DNA of 64,000 nt from Liolophura sinensis (Eukaryota > Mollusca > Polyplacophora > Chitonida > Chitonidae), in assembly GCF_032854445.1 (NCBI RefSeq), contig NC_088301.1, positions 45,751,116 through 45,815,115 of the forward strand, in the 5' to 3' direction. Numbering within the stretch: the stretch's first letter is position 1; each line of letters opens with the position of its first letter. Below the pieces are notes generated by a model that did not search any database, was not told the origin of the DNA, and saw only the letters and a list, made by a program, of their open reading frames with translations. Both the position numbers and the translations under genes were made by a program. Of the stretch, positions 1 to 26,504 are shown piece after piece.

Positions 1-795
1 ACTTTACTATTATTGTACCTTAAAATATCGTATTTTGACGAAAGTAGTTCGGATCCATATCCTTACTCGGTCATTTGCAGATGATTTTGTCACTGATTAC
101 GAGCGCCAATGCAGACAACAACAACAACACAACCTCACGTATGTTTCGATGGAACGATCTTGAATATATTTATTTTGTTTTTAACCCCCCCAAAAAAATG
201 TTGATTCAAAATTTTGACCCTTTTGGCTGGATTGCCCGTCCAGTTGGACGGGTGGACGGGTGTCTGGCTAGCCTGGTGTGGACTACAGAAGAACATGGGC
301 GTTGTATGCTGAATAGAGTGAATGTTGTCAAATGTGCATGGAAATATGGTTATTCCAGGGGGGGGACTCTGGCTTGGTTAAATAAGAAAACTGTGCAGAT
401 CTAAAATTGCATGTAAAATTGCTTGTAAAATTTAAAGCAATTTATTATTTTTCAGTTGATTCGATCAAGACTATAGCAGGATTATATGTTTGTTTACCTT
501 GAGACAGAAATCAAGGTTTTGTTGGTATTATGTAACCTGTTTATTGTAATGGATTCCTTTTCCCATAGATATAGTCATCATAAATAACATGTAATTGTAG
601 TGACTCTAAACATATAACCGAGATAAATACCAAGGATATGCCAGGATATCATAATTCTGATGTCACTCCTGCTCTGCTTTGTACCTGGACAGATGTACTT
701 TTAGCTGCTGACAAGAGGGAAGTGTTTTTCTTTGGAGGAGAGATTCTGCAGACTCAGACTGTGTGAGTAAAGGTGGTCAGGACAACGGCATCACC
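1..795. other. upstream region of the PKC gene, no exon recognised
   Basis: AT-rich non-coding sequence before the first recognisable PKC coding exon. A short inverted repeat built on cccgtcc / ggacggg lies near 227-250. The kinase reading frame stays open upstream of the chosen Met only to about 712 (stop codon at 709-711). Possible splice acceptors end at 751 and 757, so 752-795 is either 5' UTR or the end of a small extra coding stretch joined from outside the window. No promoter can be assigned. Confidence 0.5.
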
Positions 796-15109
<14,314 letters not shown>

Positions 15110-17350
15110 GCGTGAGAAAGGCAGGGGCAGGGCTGGTCAACAGAAATGTCCTGCTTTTTGCTGAATCCCCATGGTCTAAGCTTTATGAACTTTATGATCA
15201 CCATTGTACCATTTAATGTAGGATTTCTCTTCTCTAAGTGCAAGAATGTTATAAACAAAGTCTAATCACTCCTTATGATACACATGTATAGTATTTAAGC
15301 CCATATTTTCCACCTTCAGTTGTATATTTAATTATTATTCGCATAATTTTGTCATCACTGAATGGTTCTTAAGAGTTGCACCTTCATAATCAGAAGACAT
15401 GTACATGTACTGTTGGTATAGTGTAAATTTTCAACCTTTTCAACCACTATAATATATATAGTGTTCATAAAACTGTGCAGATTATTTCTCTACAACTCAT
15501 ACTTTTCAAAATATTGGTCACATTGGTGGTTGAAAAGGCTGAAGAATTAGGGTACATTTACGGATATCTCCCATTGGCTGTCTTGTTATATTTATCATAT
15601 TCAGTCAGTAGTAGTTTTAACTTTTCATAAATTTAGTTATTAAAGTCTTCAGGGCTTCAACTGTGCCCTATATATGTCCTACATTTTTAGCTCTCTCCTA
15701 TATTTTCCTAAGGAAAGGACAAATATGCAGTAAAGTGGCCAACTGAATTATTGGTGCTTTTTTCAGGGCCTTTATGCAGCCTTTGGACTCTTTGGCTTTT
15801 GGGTTTAGATAAATATCAGTATGTGTAGTTCTGATGCTTGCACCTGAAAAAGTTAAGGCTTCAGTCACCAGAAAGGTCATAAAACTTGGCCTCGTCTTTT
15901 AGGCTGACATAGTACCATTGTGAAACATTAAACAGTCCTCTGTAGGGCTGGAATAGTAATTCGGGACATGCAATATGTAAAGGACAAAGATTCAGTTTAT
16001 CCAGGCGTAGTATAATTTGAGATTTCTTTAAAGTTGTGTATGTAAACAGGGTTTCCAGGGTCTTGAACCCTTGTCTGTTGGGCAGAGATATGTGTGGTAG
16101 TTCCATGACTTCAGTCACTCAAATTTATGATATTCCTTCAGCCTGAGTACTTTAAATGTGTCCTTATTCGGTCTTTATGTCCTATACTTGTCCTGTATTT
16201 CTCTGATAAGCATTCTATATTTAGTTCTGTATTTTGTCTGGTAATCAGTGGAAGCCCTGAATTTCACAATGTTAACATTTGATTTATGTGTCTGATTCAT
16301 TTTCCCAAGAGTTTCATTAAAAGTTTTGGGAGTACATAAAGATGTATATGTGTATATGCCTATACCCATTATTAGAACAGTGTTCTAATGATGTTAAGGA
16401 AGCATATTTCAGGAACTAATGTATTATTTAAGTTTATTAGATTTATAATTTGTTACTGGTATATAAAAGTACGTGTTTATCTATATGTACAAAAGTGAAT
16501 GTTACATTTGCAAATACTGAATTGGCTATCGAGTTGTATAGTTTTGCTCCTCAGAGTTTCTGTTTCCACTATCCCCACAGGACCGTAAATGTTAGTTATC
16601 TAAATCTTTAAAAAACACTTTGGTGGGTAGAGAGGGTGGTTGCTTTGGATTTTAAAATTTTTTTGGCTAAAGCCTGAAGATAATGATTAAGCAAACAAAA
16701 ATCAAAATGTATATGTACATGGATATTGAATGTTGTGAGTTGAAAGATGTGTAACCTGTGTTCTGTACGTGCCCTAGTATCATTCAGAAGATGTTTGTCA
16801 CATAAAATTCTGTTAAGAATATATGAATGTAATTGAAATTTACCAAATATCGCTTATAGACATTGTATTTCGATTAAAATTATCGTGACGGGAAGTGTAT
16901 AAAACTTACTTAGTCAAACTACAAAATAATTTATAAAATTAGTTTTTGATTGCTGTTTAAGCCCGTACTTAAGATTTTTTTTGCTTTCTGTTTTGGTCAG
17001 TTTTTGTAATTATGTGTATCTCATCTCAATTCTACAACTATCATAAATTCGGCTTGATCGGGACTGATGCAAATGATGAAGTATCCTATTTTGGATTGTG
17101 TATACATGTAAATGTTCTTTCAAAATTTGTCTTTTATTAATCTGTTATCGACATTTAACATTTTTTTTATTTGACTTAATAGATTTTAACAAGTAGATTT
17201 TGTCCGGGAGGTAAATTTTAGCATGAAAAGTAATATTTTGAAGACCTTTATTTGCCTTTTTGAAGACCTTTAAAAATGCACTTTTTATGGGAATTATGTG
17301 CATGATATTTGGCTCTCAAAAAAATAAAAAGAATAAAAACAGACATAATA
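15110..17350 (+). other. probable 3' UTR and downstream flank of the PKC gene
   Basis: No other gene is recognised after the TGA at 15107-15109. AT-rich sequence contains aataaa hexamers at about 17323-17328 and 17332-17337 that could be polyadenylation signals, which would give a UTR of about 2.2 kb. Transcript data would be needed to place the true end, so the limit is approximate. Confidence 0.4.
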
Positions 17351-19962
17351 AATCTCTTTAACTGTGTTCACAAGATCCAATCTAACAAAAAGCAATTTCT
17401 CTCCCCTGTCCACCAGGTAAAGACTTGATATTGATCAGCAAGTCCAATAAGACCCATAGAACAGATGTGTTCGTTGTAATTGTGTAATGGATTGTACTTT
17501 CTTTTGATAATGTATACATGTAGTTCACTTTGTATGATCTGATGTGTTGGAATGTTTTTAAGCCTGGTCTATTAGTCTATTACTACTGATGTTTTACTTC
17601 CGAATATGTTCCCTTTTGACTGTGGTGGAATGAATTTATAAATTCTGAAAATTAATGTATACATGTATTTTCTAAATTTTTTAGCTTTTCTACATTTCAG
17701 AACATTTTTGATAATATTCACTAGAAAGGGCTGTTTTTTAAGTCTGCTCGTTAGCGTGCAGATGTGATATGCCTGTCAGCATAATGCATGTTTTTAAATA
17801 TGTTATATCTTTTCTCAATTCAACACAGAGGTCTTTTTACTATGTGATGAAATATGTGACATACTCCATAAATGTTTCATACCAAAAGGATAAAACCTTT
17901 CATCTTGCATGGACATATAATGGAATAATCTTTATTATATTATAGTACATGTAACAAATTAACCCATGTATGAGTTATATGCTCCTGTGCCTTTCAATCT
18001 TGTGATCTTACTCTGTTAACCAATAACACTCGCGTTATTGCCAAGTCTGTGCCTGCATATACATGTAAATTCGCCTCGTGCCTATAGCATTCACTGTTGT
18101 TAATGATATATGTTACTAATGTTTTCAATATAAAATGGCATTGCACAACGAGTGTTTTCTGTGGCAATGGAATGTTGTAAATAATAACACATACCAAGAT
18201 GTGTATCATCATTACTATCGTCGTAAAGGTCAGAGACCCCCAGAACGACAGTCTGTAGGTAAAGCGAAGGGTTGGTGATTGACAAATAGACCTAGCGCTG
18301 CTCAGCAGGGTGCTAGTATTCAGAGACTGTTTAGTGTGTATGATTGGTGTCTTCGACATGGATTTCCAGTCAGGCAGCTCAAAGAAAAGGTCGACATGGT
18401 GACATCGCAGCCTGATACAAGCCCTAGAAACCCTTGGGATAATATCTAAATATCGTTGAGGAGAACATTAAGCTTAAAGCAAGCTAAATACAACACTCCT
18501 AGCCCCCCTTTACACCTTAAAAGGTAGGAAATCTAGTGACACTTTACACATTTAAAAATTAAAAGAAACACAATATGTGGGATTCCCAACTAGTCGCGGT
18601 AATACTAGCGTAGATTGGCCGGACTGAAATAGGCCAGCTTTTGAGCCGACCCAGTTCAGTTCACCAATTTATGAATGCTCATTAGAGCTAACGTTTAATA
18701 TACCTATACAGGGGCCTTGAACTTGCAACTGTAGCATGGGAAATTAGTGTGCGCCTGAATGGGCAATTGCGAATTTACGTTTACACGGATTAAACCGCGC
18801 CGGCCTCAACCACCAGTTTTTCCTGGTGTAACCGTGACCAGTAACACGTGACTAAGGATGATCACACCTTGGAATTACGTGCTGCAGCTCTTGTTTTTTT
18901 TTTGTCCTTGTTTTGTTTTAATGTGGCAAGGTTAACAAACGAGTTTTTACCATAATTAAGTATTTCTAGTCGTTTTTAAGTGGCACTCCATATACTGGTA
19001 TTGGACCTAGTTGGCAAACACCACCGACTTTAGCGAACTTGAGAATTGATATTAGTGAAACTGGACCGAGCTGTAGAGATGATCTGCAACTCTCTTAAGC
19101 ATATATATTTGCAGTTTATGTTACCTGGAGCAGGTCGTGTTTAAGGTGCTTGCCAACGAATGGCTAGGTCATATGAGAAGCGGGTTCAATACCAACCGTT
19201 GAACGCGGAATTTTCAACATGCATTTGTTCTTCTCTGGAATTTGATGCTTCCTGTAGCCTTGCGTGAAGTTAGTTAGAGACCACTTTGATTTGAGACACA
19301 CTTGGACATGTTCTGTAATTATAAATATAAATGCTGTAGATTTACTCTGGGAACTCAACCCATAATGACCGATATGCATGGTATCCACGTGTATTGTAAA
19401 ACATCAGTCGAGCAATCAGTTTATGATGTCCAAATTAAACCAAATCATATTTGCCTGTCGGTTGAAACAGGGTTTTCACATTATGTGATTATTAATTGAC
19501 AATATTCAATATTTAAAATGTCGCCATTGTTATCAAATTTGCCGTTCGCCCACGTCCCGAAGAAAGAACCAAGGGAGATAATCGAAGTGTTATGTGACTT
19601 CGCGCCGGATGAGCGTTCAATAGTAAAAGTTTAGAGACCGTAAGAACTGAGTATGGAATGATCATAATAACATAAATCTAAAAAGAAAGGAGATTAGTTT
19701 ACACCATTCCACAAGAACTGTCATCCCGCCCAGACATCTGATAACTTGAGTTCCGGTATATAGCAATAATCCTAAGATACATGTGTGATTGTGTTGTGCC
19801 ACATTCTGTCATCTGACTTTCAAACATGACTCACTGAAGTTTATCAACATATTATCAGATTGCATTTTATAGACTTGATTTTGCTCTGTCCACTTTATCG
19901 CGGTCAAGTATTATAGCTTTGCGCCTTATTCAATATGTTCATTAAGGCTACATGCTTTCAGC
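17351..19962. other. intergenic, nothing recognised
   Basis: Longest open frame here is 121 codons on the minus strand (17994-18359), with no family resemblance, no coding-like splice context and AT-driven composition. No repeat family or RNA gene was recognised. Confidence 0.6.
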
Positions 19963-19974
19963 ATCTTTGAGATA

Positions 19975-20237
19975 TGGGGGCCTCCATGGCTAGCGTTGGT
20001 TAGCGCGCTGGCTAAGCGTAACGACCCAGAAGTCTCTTACCAATCCAGTCGCTGCGAGTTCAAGTCCCGCTCATGCTGGCTTCCTCTCCGGTCGTAAGTG
20101 GTCTTTCAGCAACCTGCGGATGGTTGTGGGTTTCCCCCGGGCTCTACCCGGTTTCCTCCCACCATAATGCTGGCTGCCTTCGTATAATCGAAATATGCTT
20201 GAGTACGGCGTAAAATACCAATCAAATGAATAAATAA
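19975..20237 (+). mobile_element. SINE family A, full-length, with perfect 12-bp target-site duplication
   Basis: Starts with a tRNA-like head (A-box-like tggctagcgttggttagcgc, B-box-like gagttcaagtccc), continues with ggcttcctctccgg, gtgggtttcccccgggctct and cctcccaccataatgctggc, and ends in gagtacggcgtaaaatacca plus an (aaat)n tail. It is flanked by atctttgagata at 19963-19974 and 20238-20249. Other copies or fragments: 14010, 20275, 20440, 25562, 47583. Confidence 0.9.
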
Positions 20238-20274
20238 ATCTTTGAGATAAACTTCATAACTGTCTAATTTTTAC

Positions 20275-20376
20275 TCTGCCCGGTTTTCTCCCACCATAAT
20301 GCTGGCCAGCGACACATAGGTGAAATATTCTTGAGTATAGCGTAAAACACCACTCGTGTAAATAAATAAGTAAATT
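20275..20376 (+). mobile_element. SINE family A, 3' fragment
   Basis: Carries ctgcccggttttctcccacc, ataatgctggcc and ttgagtatagcgtaaaacac plus (aaat)n, directly downstream of the full-length copy. 5'-truncated. Confidence 0.8.
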
Positions 20377-20439
20377 CTAATTTCTATAGAGTTCTTGACA
20401 AACAACTTGAAACTGAAGCTAACTAACATGTGTTTACTT

Positions 20440-20640
20440 GTTTTTTGATGGGTGTTTCGTGCTGCACTCAAGAAAACTTCTCATATGTGGCGGCCATCAG
20501 CATTATAAAGGGAGGATCTGGGCAGAGTCCGAGGGAAACCCACGACCATTCGCAGGTTTTCCCACGTACCACTGGAGAGGAAACCAACATAAGCTGGAGT
20601 TGAACTCACGGTGGTCGCATTGGTGAGAGGCCCCTGATTC
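20440..20640 (-). mobile_element. SINE family A, diverged copy in reverse orientation
   Basis: On the minus strand it reads, in order, a B-box-like gtgagttcaactccagc, a ggtttcctctcc block, cgtgggtttccctcgg, a diverged ataatgctgatgg and ttgagtgcagcacgaaacac. It is older than the neighbouring copies, judged by mismatches at most landmarks, and lies tail-to-tail with the 20275 fragment. Confidence 0.75.
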
Positions 20641-21189
20641 GCTTGCTCCCCAACTCTGTACAATGTATCGCTCACTAAGTCTGTACCATGTTAGGGTACT
20701 AACATAAGATGTTCAGCCGCCATGACTTGCATGCCAAATGACGTTGGCCAAATTCGACGTCTTCGAATGAGTTGTGATGGGACGTCTTGATGTGGAGGGG
20801 AACATCATGACAGCTCTGGTTGGGCGTCATGGATGTGATAGAACGCCGTGAGGTGTAAATGCCGATTTCCACAAGACGCGACAAACCACAACCACAAACG
20901 ACCACGTCATGTAGTTTTATCGATTCTCACTATACGCGACGTCCCCAGTGTGTGCGCACGGCTAATTACGAACAACGGCTATTATAATGGGTGTAAGGAT
21001 ATAATAACCAGTAAATGGTTTCCACCTTATACAATCACCGAAACAGGACTGAAACGAAAAGTAAGTGGCTACGCCATTGTTCTAATATGATTAACAAAAC
21101 AAATTACGTGACATGACAGTTAACAGGTACATGTAGACACTTGATAAACCCATGTGTATACTTTGTAATGATTTATGATTGGTCCTCTG
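20641..21189. other. intergenic, nothing recognised
   Basis: Short open frames only. CpG and acgtc-like words become commoner toward the minisatellite that follows. Confidence 0.5.
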
Positions 21190-23040
21190 GGGTGTGATCG
21201 GCGTCTTGTGATATGATGTGGTGTCATGAATATGATGAGACGTCAAGGATGTAATAGGACATGAGAAGATGTGAAGGAAATCCAAGACTTGTGAGTGGGC
21301 GTCAGGAGATGCGATGAGACGTCAGGGATGATGGGACGTTAGAGAAGTGGTGGGACGTGAGGAGGTGTGATGGAAATCCAAGACTTGTGACTGAGCGTCA
21401 GGAGATGTAATGAGACGCCCGACATAATCGGAAATGGTGGGACGTTATCAATTGTAAAGGGAGATAAGATTGGGCGTTGGGGACGTAGTTGGACGTCAGG
21501 TATGTAATAAGACATTAGAGAATGTGGTGATGGGATGTCAGTTGTAATGAGACATCAAGGGATGTGATGAGACGTCAGGATAGTGATCGGATGTCACTAG
21601 ATGTTATGAGACGTCAGGATAGTGATCGGACGTTACGAAATGGGATGAGACGTCGGGATAGTGATCGGACGTCGCGAGAAGTGATGAGATGTTAGAGATG
21701 TGATGAGACGTCGGGATAGTGATCGGATGTTATGAGACGTCAGGATAGTGATCGGACGTCATGAGATGGGATGAGACGTCGGGATAGTGATCGGACGTCA
21801 CGAGATGGGATCGGACGTCACGAGATGGGATGAGACGTCGGGATAGTGATCGGACGTCACGAGATGGGATGAGACGTCGGGATAGTGATCGGACGTCACG
21901 AGAAGTGATGAGACGTCGGGATAGTGATCGGACGTTACGAGATGGGATGAGACGTCGGGATAGTGATCGGACGTCGCGAGAAGTGATGAGATATTAGAGA
22001 TGTGATGAGGCGTCGGGATAGTGATCGGATGTCACGAGATAATATGAGACGTCAGGATAGTGATCGGACGTCACGAGATGGGATGAGACGTCGGGATAGT
22101 GATCGGACGTCACGAGATGGGATCGGACGTCACGAGATGGGATGAGACGTCGGGATAGTGATCGGACGTCACGAGAAGTGAGGAGATGTTAGGGATGTGA
22201 TTAGACGCCAGGATAGTGATCGGACGTCACGAGATGGGATGAGACGTCAGGATAGTGATCGGACGTCACGAGATGGGATGAGACGTCGGGATAGTGATCG
22301 GACGTCACGAGAAGTGAGGAGATGTTAGGGATGTGATGAAACGTCAGGATAGTGATCGGACGTCACGAGATGGGGTGAGACGTCAGGATAGTGATCGGAG
22401 GTCACGAGATGTGATGAGACGTCAGGATAGTGATCGGACGTCACGAGATGGGATGAGACGTCAGGATAGTGATCGGACGTCACGAGATGTGATGAGATGT
22501 AAGGGATGTGATGAGACGTCAGGATAGTGATCGGACGTCACAGGATGTGATGAGACGTCAGGATAGTGATCGGACGTCACAAGATGTGATGAGACGTAAG
22601 GGAAGTGATCGGACATCAGGAGATGTGATCGGACGTCAGGGAAATGATGAGACATCGTGGAAGTGATGACTCGTCAGAAAGTGTGATGAGGCGTCAGATA
22701 TAGTGGGAGGTCAGGAAATGTGATAAGACGTCATATATAAAGGGACTTTACGAGATGTGATGAGGCATCAGATATATGGGACATCAGGGAAGTGATGTGC
22801 TGTCAGGAGTCATGATAGGGCGCCAGGGATGTGATGAGACGTTAGCAATGATGATGGCTTGTTATGAGATATGATTGGGCGTCGGGGATGTAATCGGACG
22901 TCGGATGTAAAAAGACATTATGGATGTGGGATTCCAAGGATGCAACGAGGATCATGGATTTCGTTGGACGTTGTGAGATGTGTGGGATGTCAAAGATGTT
23001 ATGGACGTCAAGAAATGTGGTATGATGTCAGGGGCCTGTC
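21190..23040 (+). repeat. 39-bp GACGTC minisatellite with decayed flanks
   Basis: Core (about 21550-22600) is a tandem array with a 39-bp unit made of two related halves, gatcggacgtcacgagatgg and gatgagacgtcgggatagt, each with one palindromic GACGTC. Units lacking one half, or with substituted aatatgag or gtgaggag segments, show higher-order structure. Toward both ends (21190-21550 and 22600-23040) the spacing loosens and motifs such as gatgagacgtc and cggacgtcag become irregular. In one frame the array reads as a 13-residue Arg/Asp/Ser-rich repeat, but nothing else supports coding. Confidence 0.95.
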
Positions 23041-23407
23041 TTACAAAGCTGTCTCAATGCTACATTAAGCGTATTTACCATGGCATACATGTTCTCTATT
23101 TACTACCTGCGTTGGCCTTGTCTTCCATATATACAGCGTTTAAATGTTTTGTACATGTATTCCAAGTGGGAGCCTAAGCTTTGCCTTGGTGTGTTTCCAA
23201 CGGTGCCCTAGGTTACCGAGTAAACAGACTTGAGGGCACACAATGCGCTCTGTATAAGTTGACTTGCACACCATTTTTCTCATAGTACTGGTAGGAATCG
23301 ACCTGCTTTAGACTCGAGGGTCCGTTGTCATAGGCGCATTATCGACAGGCCATTTGATATCAAATATCTAGGTATATATAACCATGATGACCTTGACGGA
23401 GGGTATG

Positions 23408-23659
<252 letters not shown>

Positions 23660-23699
23660 AAACGTTCAGTTCAATTAATAAATTGCTCAATGAGTTTAG

Positions 23700-25555
23700 G
23701 CCCTGTTATTCTATGCTATAAATAATATCAACTTAATACACAGCTAAATTAACCCGGATGTGGCTGAGTGTATGGGAAATTTTGATGTTACTAAAACTTA
23801 CCATCAAATAGTATTATATTCCATTCTTCACCTATGTGACACACTTATATTGTCTGTAGTCATTGATACGAGACTCTTTTCATGAACCTTATTCTGATAT
23901 TCCCGTTTGCAATGGAATTTTTATAATTCTATCCATTCATTTAACTTATGAATTCAATGAACTCATGCATGGATCAGTTTGAGATAAATGCCAAACATAA
24001 TAGGCTCTTGTGCTCTGACACACATACCTTATCACACATAAAGGTGTGGTAGACGACAAGGACATACCCTGACCTACAATAATCGGACGATTTGTCCTAC
24101 TCAATGAAGTAACCCTAACTATACAACCTACCATTATATCTACAGCACCAGACTACTAGGGTAACGAATGTATTCCACTATATATGTAACCCTAAGAGTG
24201 GTTGAATGTTGAGTTTAATCGGCCGCAATATAAATATTCTGTATATGATAACTTTTAGTGGGGACATCTTCTGACATTTGAAATACCGTCTTTCGTTTTT
24301 ATCCATACACTGTTATTAGTGAATCAAAGAAAGTCGGGGTAAAATTTTAAAATTCGGGTAAATCTTCACTTAGGCTATAAGGGGTGTATCTTTTACTTAA
24401 CTCTTTCTTAAGTTTATGACTCGAAAGAAGATTCTGCTACGTGAGTGGAAATTTATCTCATATACCACACCTAAGAAGCTGATATTTTGGGGTTTTTTCT
24501 TGTCAAACATTTGCTTTTCATCTTCAGGACCGTTTGAACATTGAGGATAACGGACGTCTTAGACAAAGTGCCGGCACATATAGGCTGAGTACTAATACTG
24601 TATTCCGGCCGAAATTGACCCAACACAAATGCTTTAAGATTCGTGGGGCCGAGAGAATATGCCATTTACGGTCATACATATAGATAGCCGCGACATGGTA
24701 TCAGTATTTGATGTCACTTTGTTTGTTCATTAATACATAAGGTTAACACTTCGTACCCATCCCATTTTTATTGTTCGTAAATCTAAGACCTCTGAGTCTC
24801 AAATTAGTGCGGAAGAGTAATTCTTTTTAAAACAGTTGTATATACACTCAGAATTCGTATCTATTCTCTTATAATAATGATACATAGGGGAAAAGTTAAT
24901 TAAACTAGACTGCTAAACAAAATATAACATGGAGCTTCTATTGCATTTTAGGCTTCTGGAAAACTTGAATGGTTCTTAGTAACCAATATGTATATAAAAC
25001 TGTAAGACATTTAAACCGATAGGTTATATGTATACCGGTACCCATACAAGTTTCTTACACAATAAACAGTTACACGCAGTCAGTGTGAACAGATTGGTTT
25101 ATTCTTGTCTGAGACACACATTTTTTGTATGTATGACACCCAACAATAGTTAATATAAAACATAAATAGTTCAAAATAAGGGTATATATAGAGGTGTATC
25201 ACAGATTCCTTCATCACTGTATGCTGTGCGTGACACGTGAAACACCTGTCGTTCACTTTCACAATTGTACTGTATTATGCTTACTTATGTATGACTAAAA
25301 CCCTGGGAATATTACACATGTATATGCAACATATGACATCTCTTGGCAGATTTAATTAATTGAATGAATGGAATATCACTCTTCCAGAGGTAGGCCTATT
25401 ACATAGGTGATAAACAACCATGCATCGGTGTATGTGGTAACCACCAAATAGCATTTGCCATAGAGACACACATACATTTATCACAGATTAACATATATGG
25501 ATACGTTTTCAACAAATTATATCTCGTTGGAGCATGTCTCCTCTATATAACCGAG
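23700..25555. other. intergenic, nothing recognised
   Basis: AT-rich sequence with only short random frames. No gene, SINE or array was recognised. Confidence 0.6.
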
Positions 25556-25561
25556 ATAGAT

Positions 25562-25740
25562 TTATTTATTGATTTGATTTGTGTTTTACGCCGTACTCAA
25601 GAATATTTCACTTATACGACGGCGGCCAGCATTATGGTGGGCGGAAACCCGGGCAGAGCCCGGGGGAAACGTATGACCATCAACAGGTTGCTGCAGACCT
25701 GACTACACTGACATGAACGCTCATTGCACCAATCTGCCTA
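25562..25740 (-). mobile_element. SINE family A, 5'-truncated copy
   Basis: Minus strand carries cagcaacctgttgatggtca, a cccccgggctctgcccggg block, cccaccataatgctggccgc, cgtcgtataagtgaaatatt and ttgagtacggcgtaaaacac, ending in an (aaat)n tail at 25560-25575. It is one of the best-preserved copies of the 3' half. The 5' limit is uncertain. Confidence 0.85.
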
Positions 25741-26504
25741 GCGTGAGGGTGTGGTGTTCTTCACCATCATTAAACGGTTACATAATTCCCGGAAGTTCTT
25801 ATATACATGCAATATATGTGCTGATATATGCACAACCAATTATACAGCGACTAGCTCTTCTTACCCTGAAGTGAGAATCAGTACCGTGAATATTTATGTA
25901 TATGCAAAAATACCTTAAACTGTATCTCATTCATTTTCGAAGGAAAATTCGGCCAGAGAAAACGAATAGATAACAGCACTCATCGCGTAATCGTAACTGT
26001 AAAATGCGTATATTGGTTGTGAATTTAACCAGAATGAATCCATCACCGTGCATCTCAAATGGCACAGATATATATTCATTATTGTGTCTACTGATATGCT
26101 ACCGGAGATTTTTGGAATAAATCCATATTCGCTAATCAAAACAATTTTCAGTATTTATAAAGAATAGATCAAATGATTGCCTTTCAGTAAATATGAGACT
26201 CGTACCTGAAGCCTAGAATTTATAGTGTTATGGTGCACTATTTAGTAAATCATCCAACTGAGTGTACAATAATGGCACTTTAACAAAGTGAAATCTGACT
26301 CTACATGCTCTCTTTTCCAGCCACTGCAATACTGACCCCTAATAGCTATTTTCGTATTTTTCATTTTTCGGATATTCAAAGTATATCTCGGTATATTTGT
26401 AACCCTTATCCAGTTCAGCCATAGATAATCAGGATGAGTTATTTGGCACTATATGAGACTGAGAAACAGCATGTATACATTTGTATATGAACGTATGATC
26501 CAGA
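25741..26504. other. intergenic, 3' flank of the HAD-like gene
   Basis: No coding region was recognised. It should contain the 3' UTR of the minus-strand gene ending at 26505, but no convincing polyadenylation signal could be singled out. Confidence 0.4.

Noticed and set aside
17994-18359. 121-codon minus-strand frame
   Set aside because: No motif, signal peptide or coding-like composition; fits chance in AT-rich DNA.
22333-22527. Arg/Asp/Ser repeat protein frames on both strands
   Set aside because: Product of the 39-bp minisatellite. No start context, splice sites or family similarity.
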